Source of the DNA: a bacterium
Lineage (GTDB): Bacteria > Bacteroidota > Bacteroidia > CAILMK01 > JACPUW01
Length of the DNA: 37,612 bases
Assembly: GCA_016124515.1 (NCBI GenBank)
Contig: WGNN01000145.1
Span: 1-37,612 of the forward strand
Direction: 5' to 3'
A program made the translations under genes and the position numbers. The notes below the pieces were generated by a model, which saw only the letters and a program-made list of their open reading frames with translations, was not told where the DNA came from and made no database searches. Position 1 is the stretch's first letter; every line of letters starts with the position of its first letter. Positions 22,437-33,599 of the stretch are shown here, piece by piece.

Positions 22437-23132
22437 ATGGCAATTTCAAAGAAAAGAAAAGAAGTGTTGGCCAAATTGGAGGCCGACAAAGCATACTCGC
22501 TGGAGGAAAGTGCCAAATTGGTGAAGGAAGTAACCTTTACCAAATTTGATTCATCGGTTGACTTAAGCGTGCGCTTGGGTGTTGACCCCAAAAAAGCCAA
22601 CCAAATGGTTAGGGGCACTGTGTCGCTACCACATGGTATCGGCAAAACCGTACGCGTATTGGCTTTGGTTACTCCCGACAAAGAAGATGATGCCCGCGAA
22701 GCCGGTGCCGACTTTGTTGGTCTCGATGAGTTTATCACCAAAATTCAAGGCGGCTGGACCGATATTGATGTAATCATCACCATGCCTGCAGTGATGCCAA
22801 AAATTGGTAGATTGGGTAGAATACTCGGACCAAGAGGCCTCATGCCAAACCCCAAATCTGGTACCGTTACTGACGATATCAAAGATGCAGTAGCTTCGGT
22901 AAAAGCCGGTAAAATCGACTTCAAAGTTGATAAATATGGTATCATCAATACCACTATTGGCCGGGCTTCATTTAGCGAAGACAAGCTGTACGAAAACGCA
23001 ATTGAGCTGTTACATACCATAAATCGATTGAAACCATCGGCTGCAAAAGGCACTTATTTCAAGAGCCTGCACATTTCTTCCACAATGAGTCCTGGAATTA
23101 AAATTGACTCAAAAACAGTTCCCGGTTTATAG
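22437..23132 (+). CDS. rplA: 50S ribosomal protein uL1
   Basis: Protein of 231 aa forming the L1 stalk. I start at the ATG before [10 protein letters not shown]; an earlier in-frame codon at 22401 lies inside rplK. The signatures [20 protein letters not shown] and [15 protein letters not shown] (about 105-145) are typical. In other bacteria L1 represses its own operon by binding the rplK leader; here the 2-bp nusG-rplK gap leaves no room for such a site outside coding sequence. Confidence 0.97.
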   Translation: MAISKKRKEVLAKLEADKAYSLEESAKLVKEVTFTKFDSSVDLSVRLGVDPKKANQMVRGTVSLPHGIGKTVRVLALVTPDKEDDAREAGADFVGLDEFITKIQGGWTDIDVIITMPAVMPKIGRLGRILGPRGLMPNPKSGTVTDDIKDAVASVKAGKIDFKVDKYGIINTTIGRASFSEDKLYENAIELLHTINRLKPSAAKGTYFKSLHISSTMSPGIKIDSKTVPGL

Positions 23133-23154
23133 GGAACATAAAAAGCAATTCTGA

Positions 23155-23715
23155 ATGAACAGAGACGACAAACACAGAATTGTTCAAGAACTTGCCCAGC
23201 GCATCGCTGAAGGTGACCGCACGTTCTATCTTGCCGATATAGGCGGAATGACCGTGAAGGACACTACCGAGTTGCGCAAGCTTTGTCACGAAATGGATAT
23301 TCACTTGCAAGTGGTAAAAAACAAATTAGTTGTTAAAGCCCTTGAAAGTCTGGAAATCACTGACGCGGCCCTAATTGGTTCACTTAAAGGTGATACGAGC
23401 ATCATGATAGCTTCCAACATGAAAGCTCCCGCCGAACTGATTAAGAAATTCCGCAAGTCATACAAAAAGCCCCTGCTAAAAGCTGCCTATATCCAAGAGG
23501 CCGTATTTGTAGGAGACGACAAGCTGCAACAAGTTCTGGAACTAAAATCCAAAGAAGAAATTCTTGGAGAAATTATCGGAATACTACAATCTCCTGCACA
23601 ACGAATTGTTAGCGCAATTCAAGCCCCAGCTGGAAAGTTAGCCGGCATTCTAAGCCTGGAAGGAGAAGGTAAATTGGCGGATTTAGGAAAAAAAGACGAC
23701 AAACAAGCTGCATAA
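23155..23715 (+). CDS. rplJ: 50S ribosomal protein uL10
   Basis: Protein of 186 aa that anchors L7/L12 dimers to the ribosome. The N-terminal rRNA-binding domain has MNRDDKHRIVQELAQRI and VVKNKLVVKALE. The C-terminal helix (ILQSPAQRIVSAIQAPAGKL) docks the L12 dimers; the tail is rich in Lys and Asp. It is somewhat longer than the E. coli protein (165 aa), as is usual for Bacteroidota. Only 22 bp separate it from rplA, so the classical long L10 leader is not present as an intergenic element. Confidence 0.95.
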   Translation: MNRDDKHRIVQELAQRIAEGDRTFYLADIGGMTVKDTTELRKLCHEMDIHLQVVKNKLVVKALESLEITDAALIGSLKGDTSIMIASNMKAPAELIKKFRKSYKKPLLKAAYIQEAVFVGDDKLQQVLELKSKEEILGEIIGILQSPAQRIVSAIQAPAGKLAGILSLEGEGKLADLGKKDDKQAA

Positions 23716-23739
23716 CTTAAATAATTAAAAAGCAAGAAA

Positions 23740-24123
23740 ATGGCTGAATTAAAAGAATTAGCTGAAAGCCTGGTAAACCTTACCGTAAAAGAAGCCAACG
23801 AGTTGGCTCAAATTTTAAAAGAAGAGTACGGCATTGAACCTGCTGCCGCTGCTCCGGTTGCTGTAATGGCTGGCCCTGGCGCTGGCGACGATGCTCCCGC
23901 TGCTGCAGAACAAACCGAGTTCGATGTTATCTTGAAGGCTGCCGGTGGTTCTAAACTCAACGTTGTAAAAGTTGTGAAAAATATTACCGGTCTTGGTTTG
24001 AAAGAAGCCAAGGAAATTGTTGACGGTGCTCCAAAAGCTGTAAAAGAAGGCGCTTCTAAAGAAGAAGCTGAGAGCATTAAACAACAATTAGAAGAAGCCG
24101 GTGCTGAGGTGGAACTTAAGTAA
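23740..24123 (+). CDS. rplL: 50S ribosomal protein bL12 (L7/L12)
   Basis: Protein of 127 aa that recruits translation GTPases. The N-terminal dimerisation domain (1-32) is followed by an Ala/Pro/Gly-rich hinge (about 34-56, [15 protein letters not shown]) and the C-terminal domain with [32 protein letters not shown] and the family's KxxVEGAP-type turn. A very A-rich stretch (AAAAAGCAAGAAAATG) precedes the start, the usual translation signal in this phylum. A strong hairpin follows before rpoB. Confidence 0.97.
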   Translation: MAELKELAESLVNLTVKEANELAQILKEEYGIEPAAAAPVAVMAGPGAGDDAPAAAEQTEFDVILKAAGGSKLNVVKVVKNITGLGLKEAKEIVDGAPKAVKEGASKEEAESIKQQLEEAGAEVELK

Positions 24124-24137
24124 CATCCGTAACTTAA

Positions 24138-24192
24138 TTCCCTTTACTTCGGGAAAACTAAATTTAAACAGCCCCAAAATGGGGCTGTTTTT
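24138..24192 (+). terminator. Hairpin attenuator/partial terminator between rplL and rpoB
   Basis: A perfect 10-bp stem AAACAGCCCC (24166-24175) with GGGGCTGTTT (24181-24190) and an AAAAT loop ends in TTTTT (24188-24192). It is preceded by a smaller hairpin TTCCC (24138-24142) with GGGAA (24151-24155). No promoter matching TAnnTTTG lies between it and rpoB, so polymerase must pass it to make rpoB. By analogy with the rplL-rpoB attenuator of enteric bacteria, it should lower rpoBC relative to rplJL. Confidence 0.75.
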
Positions 24193-24225
24193 GGCGTTTA
24201 TTTATATAATTTAAAATTCAGAACC

Positions 24226-27200
24226 TTGGCTAGAGGAAATCAAAACAGAATCAGCTTCGCATCGCTCAAGTCTCCTATAGAATATCCCGATTTTCTTGAT
24301 GTACAAATCAAGTCTTTTCAGGATTTCCTCCAATTGGAAACTTCTGCCGAAGAAAGAATTAACGAAGGGCTTTACAATGTGTTCGCTGAGAACTTTCCAA
24401 TAACCGATGCACGAAACCTTTTCGTGCTTGAGTTTATTGACTATTACATAGATCCGCCAAAATACGACGTGGAAGAATGTATAGACCGCGGACTTACCTA
24501 CAGCGTGGCTCTCAAGGCCAGGCTCAAATTATATTGTACCGACCCTGAACACGAAGACTTCGAAACCATCGTGCAGGATGTTTACCTCGGTACCATACCA
24601 TACATGACCGAACGGGGTTCCTTCATCATAAATGGCTCTGAGCGTGTCATCGTTTCGCAACTGCACCGCTCACCCGGTGTGTTCTTCAGTCAAAGTTTCC
24701 ACACCAACGGAACCAGACTTTACAGCGCCAGAATTATCCCTTTCAAAGGTTCGTGGATTGAATTTGCTACCGATGTAAACAACGTAATGTTTGCCTACAT
24801 CGACCGTAGAAAAAAATTCCCTGTTACCACTTTGTTCCGCGCCATTGGGTTTGAATCTGATAAGGAAATCCTTGAAATATTCAACCTTGCTGAAGAAGTA
24901 ACGGTAACTAAAGCCAAGCTAAAAGCCATATTGGGTAGAAAACTTGCGGCAAGGGTGCTCCGCAAATGGATAGAAGACTTTGTGGATGAAGATACCGGAG
25001 AGGTGGTTTCAATTGAACGTAACGAAATCATACTCGAACGCGATACCATACTTGAAGAAGACCACGTAGATCTGATTCTTGATGCCAACGTAAAATCGGT
25101 AATTCTGCATAAAGATGATTCTAACTCAAACGAGTTTGCCATCATCTACAACACCTTGCAGAAAGACCCGTCAAACTCAGGAAAGGAAGCCTTGGAGCAC
25201 ATCTACCGACAGTTGAGGAACGCAGATCCACCCGACGAAGAAACCGCGCGTGGTATCATAGATCGCTTGTTCTTTTCTGACAAAAGATACGACCTTGGCG
25301 AGGTGGGCCGCTACCGACTCAACAAAAAGCTCAACCTGAGCATTGATAGCGAACACCGCACACTAACCAATGAAGATATTATCAGCATTATCAAGTACTT
25401 AATTCAATTGAGTAATGCAAAAGCTGATATTGACGATATAGACCACCTTTCTAACAGAAGGGTAAGAACCGTGGGCGAGCAGCTCTACAACCAATTTGGT
25501 GTGGGCTTGGCTCGTATGGCACGTACCATTCGCGAGCGGAAGAACGTACGCGACAACGAGGCGTCTACACCTACCGATTTGATCAACTCAAGAACGCTTT
25601 CTTCAGTTATCAATTCGTTCTTTGGTACCAACCAGTTGTCGCAGTTTATGGATCGTATGAATCCATTGGCCGAAACCACGCACAAACGAAGAATGTCAGC
25701 ACTTGGACCTGGTGGTCTTTCGCGCGAAAGAGCGGGATTTGAGGTGCGCGACGTTCACTACACCCACTACGGTCGATTGTGTACCATTGAAACGCCTGAA
25801 GGTCCAAACATTGGTTTGATATCTTCACTCTCCGTATATGCCAAGATAAATGATATGGGTTTCATTGAAACCCCGTATCGCCGCGTGGAAAACGGAAGGG
25901 TTTTGATGGATGCCCCGGTTGATTACCTCAGTGCCGAGGAAGAAGACGAACACATCATTGCCCAGGCAAACGCGCTCGTAAATGAAGACGGCACTTTTGT
26001 TAACGACAAGGTAAAAGCACGACAAGGTGGTGAATTCATTGTGGTCGACATAGCAGAAGTTGACTACATGGACGTATCGCCAAACCAAATTGTGTCAATA
26101 GCCGCATCGCTTATTCCATTCCTTGAGCACGATGATGCCAACCGTGCCTTGATGGGATCAAACATGCAACGTCAGGCAGTTCCACTCCTTCGCGCCGAAG
26201 CTCCAATTGTGGGTACAGGTATAGAAGGCCGCGTAGCCAAAGACTCTCGTGTGATGATTGTTGCCGAGGGAACAGGTTATGTAGAGTATGTAGATGCCTC
26301 CAAAATAATAGTTTGCTACGACCGTACCGACAACGAAAGATTGGTTGACTTTGACGGCGACAGCAAAGTATATAAGATATCGAAATTCAGAAGAACCAAC
26401 CAAAACTCTTGTATCAACCTGAAACCCATTGTGCGCAAAGGCGAGCGAGTGGAAAAAGGACAGATATTGTGTGATGGTTTTGCTACCGACAATGGAGAGT
26501 TGGCCCTTGGCAAAAACCTGCTCGTGGCTTTCATGCCTTGGCAGGGATACAACTTTGAGGACGGTATCGTGGTGTCTGAGCGCATTGTGAAAGAAGATGT
26601 TTTCACTTCAATCTACATCAACGAGTTTGAGCAAGATGTGCGCGATACCAAACGTGGGGTAGAAGAGTTTACCAACGACATACCCAACGTAAGCGAAGAA
26701 GCAACCAAAGACCTCGATGAAAATGGTTTGATTCGCGTAGGTGCCGAAGTTGAAGAAGGCGACATACTTATTGGTAAGATCACGCCAAAAGGTGAAAGCG
26801 AACCAACGCCTGAAGAAAAACTCCTTCGTGCCATATTCGGCGAAAAAGCCGGCGACGTGAAGGATGTTTCACTTCGTATGCCACCTTCGGGCAAGGGAAC
26901 AGTAATCGACAAAAAACTCTTTACCCGCGCCAAGAAAGACAAGTCGAGCAAAGACAAAGACAAAGCACTTCTTCAAAAACTTGAATCATCTCACGAGAGC
27001 AACTTACTTTCTCTTAAGGAAAAGCTCGTTGACAAATTGCTTATCATAATCGAAGGCAAGGTGTCGCAAGGTGTATTCAATGTTTATAATGAGGAAATCA
27101 TTTCAAAAGGCTCTAAGTTCAGTGTCAAGTCGCTCATGGAGATTGATTACAACCTCATCAACCCAACCAACTGGACTACCGACGACGACAAAAACGAGCT

Positions 27201-28032
27201 GATAAGAAAAGTAATAGCCAACTACAAAGGCAAGGTTCACGAAGAGCTTGGTCGATACAAACGCGAGCACTTTAGCATAACCATTGGCGACGATTTGCCA
27301 ACAGGTGTTTTGAAACTTGCAAAAGTTTATGTAGCCACTAAACGTAAGCTTAAAGTAGGTGATAAAATGGCAGGTCGCCACGGTAACAAAGGTATTGTTG
27401 CCAAATTGGTACCTATCGAAGACATGCCGTTTTTGGAAGACGGAACCCCGGTTGACATTTGTTTGAACCCCTTGGGTGTACCTTCTCGTATGAACCTTGG
27501 TCAGTTGTACGAAACCATTTTGGGTTGGGCCGGAAAAAGGCTTGGTGTCACCTTCGCCACACCGATTTTTGATGGCGCCTCGTACGACGAGATTGAAGAA
27601 TACATACAAAAAGCGCAGTTGCCTTCACATGGCAGCACCTACCTCTACAATGGTTTAACGGGTGAGCGTTTTGACCAAAAAACCACCGTGGGTTACATCT
27701 ATATGATCAAGCTCTCGCACATGGTTGATGACAAAATGCACGCACGTTCCATTGGTCCATACTCACTCATTACGCAACAACCTCTTGGTGGTAAATCACA
27801 ATTTGGTGGTCAGCGATTTGGTGAGATGGAGGTTTGGGCACTCGAAGCATTCGGTGCATCGCACATACTTCAGGAAGTACTTACCGTAAAATCTGATGAT
27901 ATTGTGGGAAGAGCCAAAACGTATGAATCAATCGTAAAAGGCGATAACCTGCCTAAACCGGGAATTCCAGAATCATTTAACGTATTGCTGAACGAACTTA
28001 AAGGTTTGGCATTGAGTATCAGACTTGAATAA
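24226..28032 (+). CDS. rpoB: DNA-directed RNA polymerase beta subunit
   Basis: Catalytic subunit of 1268 aa, normal length for the phylum. Translation starts at a TTG: no ATG or GTG lies in frame nearby upstream, and the next ATG is about 126 codons in, beyond conserved sequence ([20 protein letters not shown]). The rifampicin pocket (from about 465: [30 protein letters not shown]) keeps the usual drug-sensitive residues at the Gln513, Asp516, His526, Arg529 and Ser531 equivalents. The C-terminal half includes [14 protein letters not shown] and the end domain with [19 protein letters not shown] charged Lys-rich segment near 905-925 belongs to the lineage insertion. rpoC follows after 12 bp. 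Confidence 0.98.
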   Translation: MARGNQNRISFASLKSPIEYPDFLDVQIKSFQDFLQLETSAEERINEGLYNVFAENFPITDARNLFVLEFIDYYIDPPKYDVEECIDRGLTYSVALKARLKLYCTDPEHEDFETIVQDVYLGTIPYMTERGSFIINGSERVIVSQLHRSPGVFFSQSFHTNGTRLYSARIIPFKGSWIEFATDVNNVMFAYIDRRKKFPVTTLFRAIGFESDKEILEIFNLAEEVTVTKAKLKAILGRKLAARVLRKWIEDFVDEDTGEVVSIERNEIILERDTILEEDHVDLILDANVKSVILHKDDSNSNEFAIIYNTLQKDPSNSGKEALEHIYRQLRNADPPDEETARGIIDRLFFSDKRYDLGEVGRYRLNKKLNLSIDSEHRTLTNEDIISIIKYLIQLSNAKADIDDIDHLSNRRVRTVGEQLYNQFGVGLARMARTIRERKNVRDNEASTPTDLINSRTLSSVINSFFGTNQLSQFMDRMNPLAETTHKRRMSALGPGGLSRERAGFEVRDVHYTHYGRLCTIETPEGPNIGLISSLSVYAKINDMGFIETPYRRVENGRVLMDAPVDYLSAEEEDEHIIAQANALVNEDGTFVNDKVKARQGGEFIVVDIAEVDYMDVSPNQIVSIAASLIPFLEHDDANRALMGSNMQRQAVPLLRAEAPIVGTGIEGRVAKDSRVMIVAEGTGYVEYVDASKIIVCYDRTDNERLVDFDGDSKVYKISKFRRTNQNSCINLKPIVRKGERVEKGQILCDGFATDNGELALGKNLLVAFMPWQGYNFEDGIVVSERIVKEDVFTSIYINEFEQDVRDTKRGVEEFTNDIPNVSEEATKDLDENGLIRVGAEVEEGDILIGKITPKGESEPTPEEKLLRAIFGEKAGDVKDVSLRMPPSGKGTVIDKKLFTRAKKDKSSKDKDKALLQKLESSHESNLLSLKEKLVDKLLIIIEGKVSQGVFNVYNEEIISKGSKFSVKSLMEIDYNLINPTNWTTDDDKNELIRKVIANYKGKVHEELGRYKREHFSITIGDDLPTGVLKLAKVYVATKRKLKVGDKMAGRHGNKGIVAKLVPIEDMPFLEDGTPVDICLNPLGVPSRMNLGQLYETILGWAGKRLGVTFATPIFDGASYDEIEEYIQKAQLPSHGSTYLYNGLTGERFDQKTTVGYIYMIKLSHMVDDKMHARSIGPYSLITQQPLGGKSQFGGQRFGEMEVWALEAFGASHILQEVLTVKSDDIVGRAKTYESIVKGDNLPKPGIPESFNVLLNELKGLALSIRLE

Positions 28033-28044
28033 TAAGATAAGATT

Positions 28045-31000
28045 ATGTCTTTCAAAAAAGAACGAGTAACACTAAATAGCGATTTCGAAACCGTATCAAT
28101 TGGTTTGGCATCTCCCGAAGAGGTGTTGGATTGGTCGTACGGCGAGGTTACAAAACCTGAAACTATTAACTACCGAACATTCAAGCCTGAAATGGGTGGT
28201 CTGTTTTGCGAACGCATTTTTGGCCCCGTTAAAGACTACGAATGCCACTGCGGTAAGTACAAAAGAATCAGATATAAGGGTATTGTTTGCGACCGATGTG
28301 GCGTAGAAGTTACCGAAAAAAGAGTGCGTCGCGAGCGTTTAGGACACGTAAACCTCGTAGTGCCGGTAGCCCACATTTGGTATTTCAAATCATTGCCAAA
28401 CAAAATAGGCTACTTGCTGGGCTTACCCACCAAAAAGCTTGAGCTCATCATCTATTATGAGCGTTATGTGGTTATTCAAGCCGGTATTAAAGAAGAAGAT
28501 GGTATCAGCTACCTCGACTTCCTTACCGAAGAAGAATACCTCGATATTATGGATTCGCTGCCACGCGAAAACCAAATGCTCGACGAAAGCGACCCCAATA
28601 AATTTATTGCCAAAATGGGTGGCGAGGCCTTGTATGCCTTGTTGCAACGTCTCAACCTCGATGAGCTTTCTTACTCATTGCGCAACAAAGCATTCAACGA
28701 AACTTCGCAGCAGCGTAAAAACGAAGCACTTAAGCGACTCAAGGTTATTGAATCGTTCCGCGAAGCCAATGCCAAGTTTGAGAACCGACCTGAGTGGATG
28801 ATTATGAAGGTATTGCCGGTTATTCCACCGGAGCTTCGTCCACTTGTGCCACTAGATGGTGGCCGTTTTGCATCATCTGACTTGAACGATCTTTACCGCA
28901 GGGTAATTATCAGAAACAACCGTTTGAAGAGACTTATGGAGATCAAAGCTCCTGAGGTAATTCTGAGAAACGAAAAAAGGATGTTGCAAGAGTCGGTTGA
29001 CTCATTGTTTGACAACACAAGACGTGTAAGTGCCGTAAAAACTGAAAACAACCGTCCACTTAAATCTTTGAGCGACATGCTTAAAGGTAAGCAAGGCCGT
29101 TTCCGTCAAAACCTTTTGGGTAAAAGGGTTGACTACTCAGGCCGTTCGGTAATTGTGGGTGGTCCGCAGCTTAAACTCAACGAATGTGGTGTGCCTAAAA
29201 ACATGGCTGCCGAGTTGTTTAAGCCATTTATCATAAGAAAATTAATAGAGCGGGGCATAGTAAAAACCGTGAAGTCAGCGCGAAAAATCGTTGATAGAAA
29301 AGATCCGGTTATCTGGGAAATTCTCGAAAATGTAATCAAAGGGCATCCGGTTATGCTCAACCGTGCACCAACACTGCACCGCTTGGGTATCCAATCTTTC
29401 CAGCCAAAATTGGTTGAAGGTAAGGCCATTCAGCTGCACCCATTGGTATGTACCGGATTCAACGCCGACTTTGACGGTGACCAAATGGCGATACACGTGC
29501 CAATTGGACACGGTGCCATTCTCGAAGCACAATTACTTATGCTTTCGTCGCACAACATTTTGAGTCCTGCCAACGGTTCTCCAATTGTGGTGCCTTCACA
29601 AGATATGGTACTTGGTCTTTACTACATTACCAAAGGCCGTAGAAGCATTCCTGAAAACCCTGTAAAAGGCGAAGGAATGACCTTCTACTCTGCTGAAGAG
29701 GTAATGATGGCTTATGACCACAAAGTAGTTGATTTGCATGCCTACATCAATGTAAAGGTTACCGTAATCAACGAAAAAGGAGAGTACGAAGACAAAATCA
29801 TTGAAACCACAGTAGGTAGAATATTGCTCAACCAATTCGTGCCCGTGGAAATGGGTTACATCAACGAGTTGCTGACCAAGAAAACCAACCGAAAAATAAT
29901 TGGTGACATATTCAAGAAAGCCGGCCTTGCCAAAACGGCCAAGTTCCTTGACGATATCAAAGAACTTGGTTTCCACTACGCATTCAAAGGTGGCTTGTCG
30001 TTCTCACTTGCCGATGTTGAAATACCTGCCGAAAAGTTCATCCTAATTGACGAAGCTCAAAAAGAAGTGGATGAAATTTGGGAGAACTACAACATGGGTT
30101 TCATCACCAACAACGAACGATACAATCAGGTAATTGATATTTGGACACGGATAACCAACCGTGTTACCGACCACCTTATGAAACAACTGGCGCTTGACAA
30201 ACAGGGTTTCAACTCTGTTTACATGATGCTCGACTCCGGTGCAAGGGGTTCAAAAGAGCAAATTCGTCAGCTGGGCGGTATGAGGGGTCTTATGGCCAAA
30301 CCGCGTAAGAATGTTGGCGGTGGCGGTGGTGGAATTATCGAAAACCCCATCTTGGCCAACTTTAAAGAAGGCCTTTCGGTACTTGAGTACTTTATATCAA
30401 CCCACGGTGCACGTAAAGGTTTGGCCGATACGGCTTTGAAAACTGCCGACGCCGGTTACCTCACACGTCGTTTGCACGATGTGGCACAGGATGTTGTGGT
30501 ATCAGAAGTTGATTGCGGAACCCTAAGAGGTATTGCTACCGAGGCGCTCAAAGACAGCGAAGAAGTGGTTGAGTCGCTCTACGATAGAATATTGGGCCGA
30601 ACTTCACTTCACGATGTTTACCATCCGGTTACCGAAGAGTTGATTGTAGAAGCGGGTGGCGAAATCACAGAAGAAATTGCGCAAACAATTGAAGATTCAC
30701 CAATAGAATCTGTTGAAATCAGATCGGTACTTACTTGCGAAACGCGCAGAGGTGTTTGCGAAAAATGCTACGGACGCAACCTTTCTACAGGCCGTATGGT
30801 CACAGCCGGTGAAGCCGTTGGTGTTATCGCAGCACAGTCAATTGGTGAGCCCGGTACACAGCTAACACTTCGTACCTTCCACGTGGGTGGTGTGGCTTCG
30901 CAAATTGCATCTGAATCGCAAATCGTAGCCAAATTCGATGGTCGTTTGGAAATAGACAACGTTGAAACCGTAGAACGAATGGTGGATGACGAAGCCAAAC

Positions 31001-32325
31001 ACATTGTAATAGCAAGAGCGGGCGAAGTAAGAATTGTAGATCCTGAGAAGAAAGTGGTTTTGGCCACACACAACATACCTTACGGTTCCATACTTGACGT
31101 AAAAGGAAAACGAAGCATTAAGAAAGGCCAGATGATTGCCAGCTGGGACCCTTACAATGCCGTTATTCTTGCCAATGGTGGCGGTAAGGTTGAATACGAA
31201 CACATCATTGAAAACGTAACCTTCCGCGAGGAAAGCGACGAACAAACCGGCCACAAGGAAAAAGTAATTTCTGAGTCAAGAGACAAAAAGAAAATACCAA
31301 CCCTGCGATTGTTAGGACCTGGTGGCGATTTGATAAAAGACTACAACTTGCCGGTAGGCGCACACATTGTAGTTGAAAACGGACAAAAAGTGGAAATAGG
31401 CCAAACACTTGCCAAAATTCCACGTATGATGTCCAAAACAAAGGATATTACCGGTGGTCTGCCACGTGTTACCGAGCTCTTCGAAGCACGTAACCCATCA
31501 AACCCAGCCGTAATTACCGAAATTGATGGTATCATTTCATTTGGTGGTATCAAGAGAGGTAACCGCGAGATCATTGTTGAATCAAAAGAAGGTGAAAAGA
31601 AAAAGTACCTGGTACCACTTTCAAAACACATTTTGGTTCAGGAAAACGATTTTGTAAAAGCGGGCGATCAATTGTCAGATGGTGCCATATCACCAATAGA
31701 TATCCTCCAAATCAAAGGACCTTACGCCGTGCAGCAGTATATCATTGACGGAATTCAGGAAGTGTACCGACTGCAAGGGGTAAAAATCAACGACAAGCAC
31801 ATTGAAACAATTGTGAGTCAAATGATGCAGAAAGTTGAGATTGTGAACCCCGGCGATACCCGATTCCTTGAAGGAACACCGGTTGACAAATTTGATGTGA
31901 TAGAAGAGAACAACTGGATTTTTGACAAAATGGTGGTAGTAGATGCCGGCGACTCAAACGAGATAAAACCCGGTATGATCATCAGTTCCAGAAAACTCAG
32001 AGAGGTAAACTCGCAACTGAAGCGACGCGACCTTGCCCTGGTACAAGCCCGCGAGGCCGTGCCGGCAACCGTGCGCCCTATGTTGCAAGGTATTACCCGC
32101 GCATCACTCGGAACCAAAAGCTTCCTTTCTGCGGCCTCATTCCAGGAAACCACCAAGGTACTCAACGAAGCAGCCATTTCAGGTAAAACCGACTACTTGC
32201 TTGGTTTGAAAGAAAACGTAATCGTTGGCCACCGCATACCTGCGGGTACCGGTATCAGAAGGTTCGAGAAAAACATCGTAGGCTCAAAAGAAGAATACGA
32301 AGAACTGCTTGAAGCTACCAAGTAA
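28045..32325 (+). CDS. rpoC: DNA-directed RNA polymerase beta' subunit
   Basis: Subunit of 1426 aa. The first zinc site is C67-x-C69 with C82-x2-C85 ([16 protein letters not shown]). The catalytic metal motif [10 protein letters not shown] begins at residue 473. The second zinc site uses C824 with C898, C905 and C908 ([11 protein letters not shown]). The bridge-helix/trigger region [16 protein letters not shown] and the downstream [13 protein letters not shown] are present; the four-residue run of extra glycines replaces the more usual KPSG-type sequence. Together with rpoB and the alpha and omega subunits it forms the core enzyme. The DUF3467 gene begins 7 bp after its stop and must share its mRNA. 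Confidence 0.98.
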   Translation: MSFKKERVTLNSDFETVSIGLASPEEVLDWSYGEVTKPETINYRTFKPEMGGLFCERIFGPVKDYECHCGKYKRIRYKGIVCDRCGVEVTEKRVRRERLGHVNLVVPVAHIWYFKSLPNKIGYLLGLPTKKLELIIYYERYVVIQAGIKEEDGISYLDFLTEEEYLDIMDSLPRENQMLDESDPNKFIAKMGGEALYALLQRLNLDELSYSLRNKAFNETSQQRKNEALKRLKVIESFREANAKFENRPEWMIMKVLPVIPPELRPLVPLDGGRFASSDLNDLYRRVIIRNNRLKRLMEIKAPEVILRNEKRMLQESVDSLFDNTRRVSAVKTENNRPLKSLSDMLKGKQGRFRQNLLGKRVDYSGRSVIVGGPQLKLNECGVPKNMAAELFKPFIIRKLIERGIVKTVKSARKIVDRKDPVIWEILENVIKGHPVMLNRAPTLHRLGIQSFQPKLVEGKAIQLHPLVCTGFNADFDGDQMAIHVPIGHGAILEAQLLMLSSHNILSPANGSPIVVPSQDMVLGLYYITKGRRSIPENPVKGEGMTFYSAEEVMMAYDHKVVDLHAYINVKVTVINEKGEYEDKIIETTVGRILLNQFVPVEMGYINELLTKKTNRKIIGDIFKKAGLAKTAKFLDDIKELGFHYAFKGGLSFSLADVEIPAEKFILIDEAQKEVDEIWENYNMGFITNNERYNQVIDIWTRITNRVTDHLMKQLALDKQGFNSVYMMLDSGARGSKEQIRQLGGMRGLMAKPRKNVGGGGGGIIENPILANFKEGLSVLEYFISTHGARKGLADTALKTADAGYLTRRLHDVAQDVVVSEVDCGTLRGIATEALKDSEEVVESLYDRILGRTSLHDVYHPVTEELIVEAGGEITEEIAQTIEDSPIESVEIRSVLTCETRRGVCEKCYGRNLSTGRMVTAGEAVGVIAAQSIGEPGTQLTLRTFHVGGVASQIASESQIVAKFDGRLEIDNVETVERMVDDEAKHIVIARAGEVRIVDPEKKVVLATHNIPYGSILDVKGKRSIKKGQMIASWDPYNAVILANGGGKVEYEHIIENVTFREESDEQTGHKEKVISESRDKKKIPTLRLLGPGGDLIKDYNLPVGAHIVVENGQKVEIGQTLAKIPRMMSKTKDITGGLPRVTELFEARNPSNPAVITEIDGIISFGGIKRGNREIIVESKEGEKKKYLVPLSKHILVQENDFVKAGDQLSDGAISPIDILQIKGPYAVQQYIIDGIQEVYRLQGVKINDKHIETIVSQMMQKVEIVNPGDTRFLEGTPVDKFDVIEENNWIFDKMVVVDAGDSNEIKPGMIISSRKLREVNSQLKRRDLALVQAREAVPATVRPMLQGITRASLGTKSFLSAASFQETTKVLNEAAISGKTDYLLGLKENVIVGHRIPAGTGIRRFEKNIVGSKEEYEELLEATK

Positions 32326-32332
32326 ACATAAA

Positions 32333-32650
32333 ATGGAAGAACAAAAAAAGGATGGTCAGATTAACATAGAACTCAGCGAGGAAATCGCCGAGGGTATATA
32401 TTCTAATCTGGCCATCATTACCCACTCAAATTCAGAGTTCATTGTTGATTTTGTAAGACTCATGCCCGGCATACCACAAGCCAAGGTCAAGTCCAGAATC
32501 ATCCTTACCCCACAACATGCCAAGCGATTGCTCAAAGCCTTGAAAGACAACGTAGCAAGGTATGAGATGCAACACGGAGAGATAGAAGATGTATCGGCTC
32601 CATTTGATGGCTTTCCCATGAATTTTGGAGGCCCTACACCCGAAGCTTAA
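32333..32650 (+). CDS. DUF3467 family protein
   Basis: Small protein of 105 aa, function unknown. It matches my recollection of the DUF3467 family: QINIELSEEIAEGIYSNLAIITHSNSEFIVDFVRLMPG, then KSRIILTPQHAKRLLKALKDNV. No signal peptide or membrane segment is visible, so it should be cytoplasmic; a beta-strand/helix mix without catalytic-looking residues suggests a structural or binding role. I start at ATG 32333; an earlier ATG at 32309 lies within rpoC. It follows rpoC by 7 bp and is the last gene before the next promoter, a placement I recall as common in Bacteroidota. That makes a link with RNA polymerase or ribosome output a reasonable but untested idea. Confidence 0.8.
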   Translation: MEEQKKDGQINIELSEEIAEGIYSNLAIITHSNSEFIVDFVRLMPGIPQAKVKSRIILTPQHAKRLLKALKDNVARYEMQHGEIEDVSAPFDGFPMNFGGPTPEA

Positions 32651-32678
32651 TAACAATAAAAAATATTTTTCTTAATCT

Positions 32679-32709
32679 TTTGGTAGTAAGGGGATAACTC
32701 CTACTTTTG
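32679..32709 (+). promoter_or_regulatory. Promoter of the str/S10 ribosomal protein block
   Basis: TTTG at 32679-32682, a 19-bp spacer and TACTTTTG at 32702-32709 make a perfect Bacteroidota promoter. Initiation near 32715 leaves about 27 nt before the rpsL ATG, with no Shine-Dalgarno (AATTTTCAAGAAGG is the closest purine stretch). It separates this block from the rpoBC unit. Confidence 0.85.
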
Positions 32710-32741
32710 CAAACCCAATTTTCAAGAAGGATAGATAACGT

Positions 32742-33116
32742 ATGCCTACTATACAGCAACTAATACGAAAAGGAAGACGGCAGATTACCAAAAAGAGTAA
32801 ATCGCCGGCTTTGGATGCATGTCCGCAACGTCGCGGTGTGTGTACAAGGGTTTATACCACAACCCCCAAGAAACCTAACTCAGCTATGAGAAAAGTAGCA
32901 AGGGTAAGGTTAACCAATCAAAAGGAAGTAAACGTTTATATACCTGGCGAAGGACACAACCTGCAGGAACACTCAATAGTATTGGTTCGTGGGGGCAGGG
33001 TAAAAGACCTTCCCGGTGTGCGTTACCACATAGTTCGTGGCGCCCTCGATACCGCTGGTGTAGAAGGCAGAAAGCAACGAAGAAGTAAGTACGGAACAAA
33101 ACGACCAAAAAAATAA
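32742..33116 (+). CDS. rpsL: 30S ribosomal protein uS12
   Basis: Protein of 124 aa at the decoding centre. [13 protein letters not shown] (39-51) and [13 protein letters not shown] (about 87-99) contain the two lysines whose mutation gives streptomycin resistance; both are wild type here. [10 protein letters not shown] marks the conserved core. First gene of the str block, directly after a consensus promoter, followed by rpsG after 11 bp. Confidence 0.98.
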   Translation: MPTIQQLIRKGRRQITKKSKSPALDACPQRRGVCTRVYTTTPKKPNSAMRKVARVRLTNQKEVNVYIPGEGHNLQEHSIVLVRGGRVKDLPGVRYHIVRGALDTAGVEGRKQRRSKYGTKRPKK

Positions 33117-33127
33117 TCTTATAAAAG

Positions 33128-33595
33128 ATGCGTAAATCAGTAGCCAAAAAACATAAGCTCCTGCCAGACCCCAAGTATGGCGATGACATGCTTATGAAAT
33201 TCGTAAACAATATTATGGTGCAAGGCAAGAAAAGCACAGCATTTCACATTGTTTACAACGCATTGGGTATAGTAGAAGAAAAAACCGGCGAAAGCGGTCT
33301 TGAAGTTTGGAGAAAAGCCCTGGCAAACGTTACACCGGCTGTAGAAGTAAAAAGTAGAAGAGTGGGAGGTGCTACTTTCCAAATTCCTACCGAAATACTT
33401 CCAAGCAGAAGAACATCCCTTGGAATGAAATGGCTTATCAGCTATTCAAGAAAACGCTCCGGTAAATCAATGGCCGAAAAATTGGCTGCTGAAATTATGG
33501 CTGCCGCCAACAACGAAGGCTCGGCATACAAAAAGAAAGAAGATACTCACAAAATGGCGGAAGCCAACAAAGCATTCTCTCACTTCAGAGCATAA
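33128..33595 (+). CDS. rpsG: 30S ribosomal protein uS7
   Basis: Protein of 155 aa that nucleates assembly of the 30S head. Characteristic stretches are [54 protein letters not shown] and the C-terminal [20 protein letters not shown]. It ends 4 bp before fusA, so translation of the two is probably coupled. In other bacteria S7 is the repressor of the str operon; no obvious separate target structure is seen in the 11-bp rpsL-rpsG gap. Confidence 0.98.
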   Translation: MRKSVAKKHKLLPDPKYGDDMLMKFVNNIMVQGKKSTAFHIVYNALGIVEEKTGESGLEVWRKALANVTPAVEVKSRRVGGATFQIPTEILPSRRTSLGMKWLISYSRKRSGKSMAEKLAAEIMAAANNEGSAYKKKEDTHKMAEANKAFSHFRA

Positions 33596-33599
33596 TACA

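Noticed and set aside
24795-25145. Antisense open frames within rpoB, rpoC, fusA and rplL
   Set aside because: They mirror the codon bias of highly expressed genes on the other strand and show no domain, start signal or conservation clue.
32658-32670. AT-only palindrome AAAAAATATTTTT after the DUF3467 gene as a terminator
   Set aside because: The stem has only A-T pairs and would be too weak. It more likely serves as an A/T-rich upstream region of the rpsL promoter.
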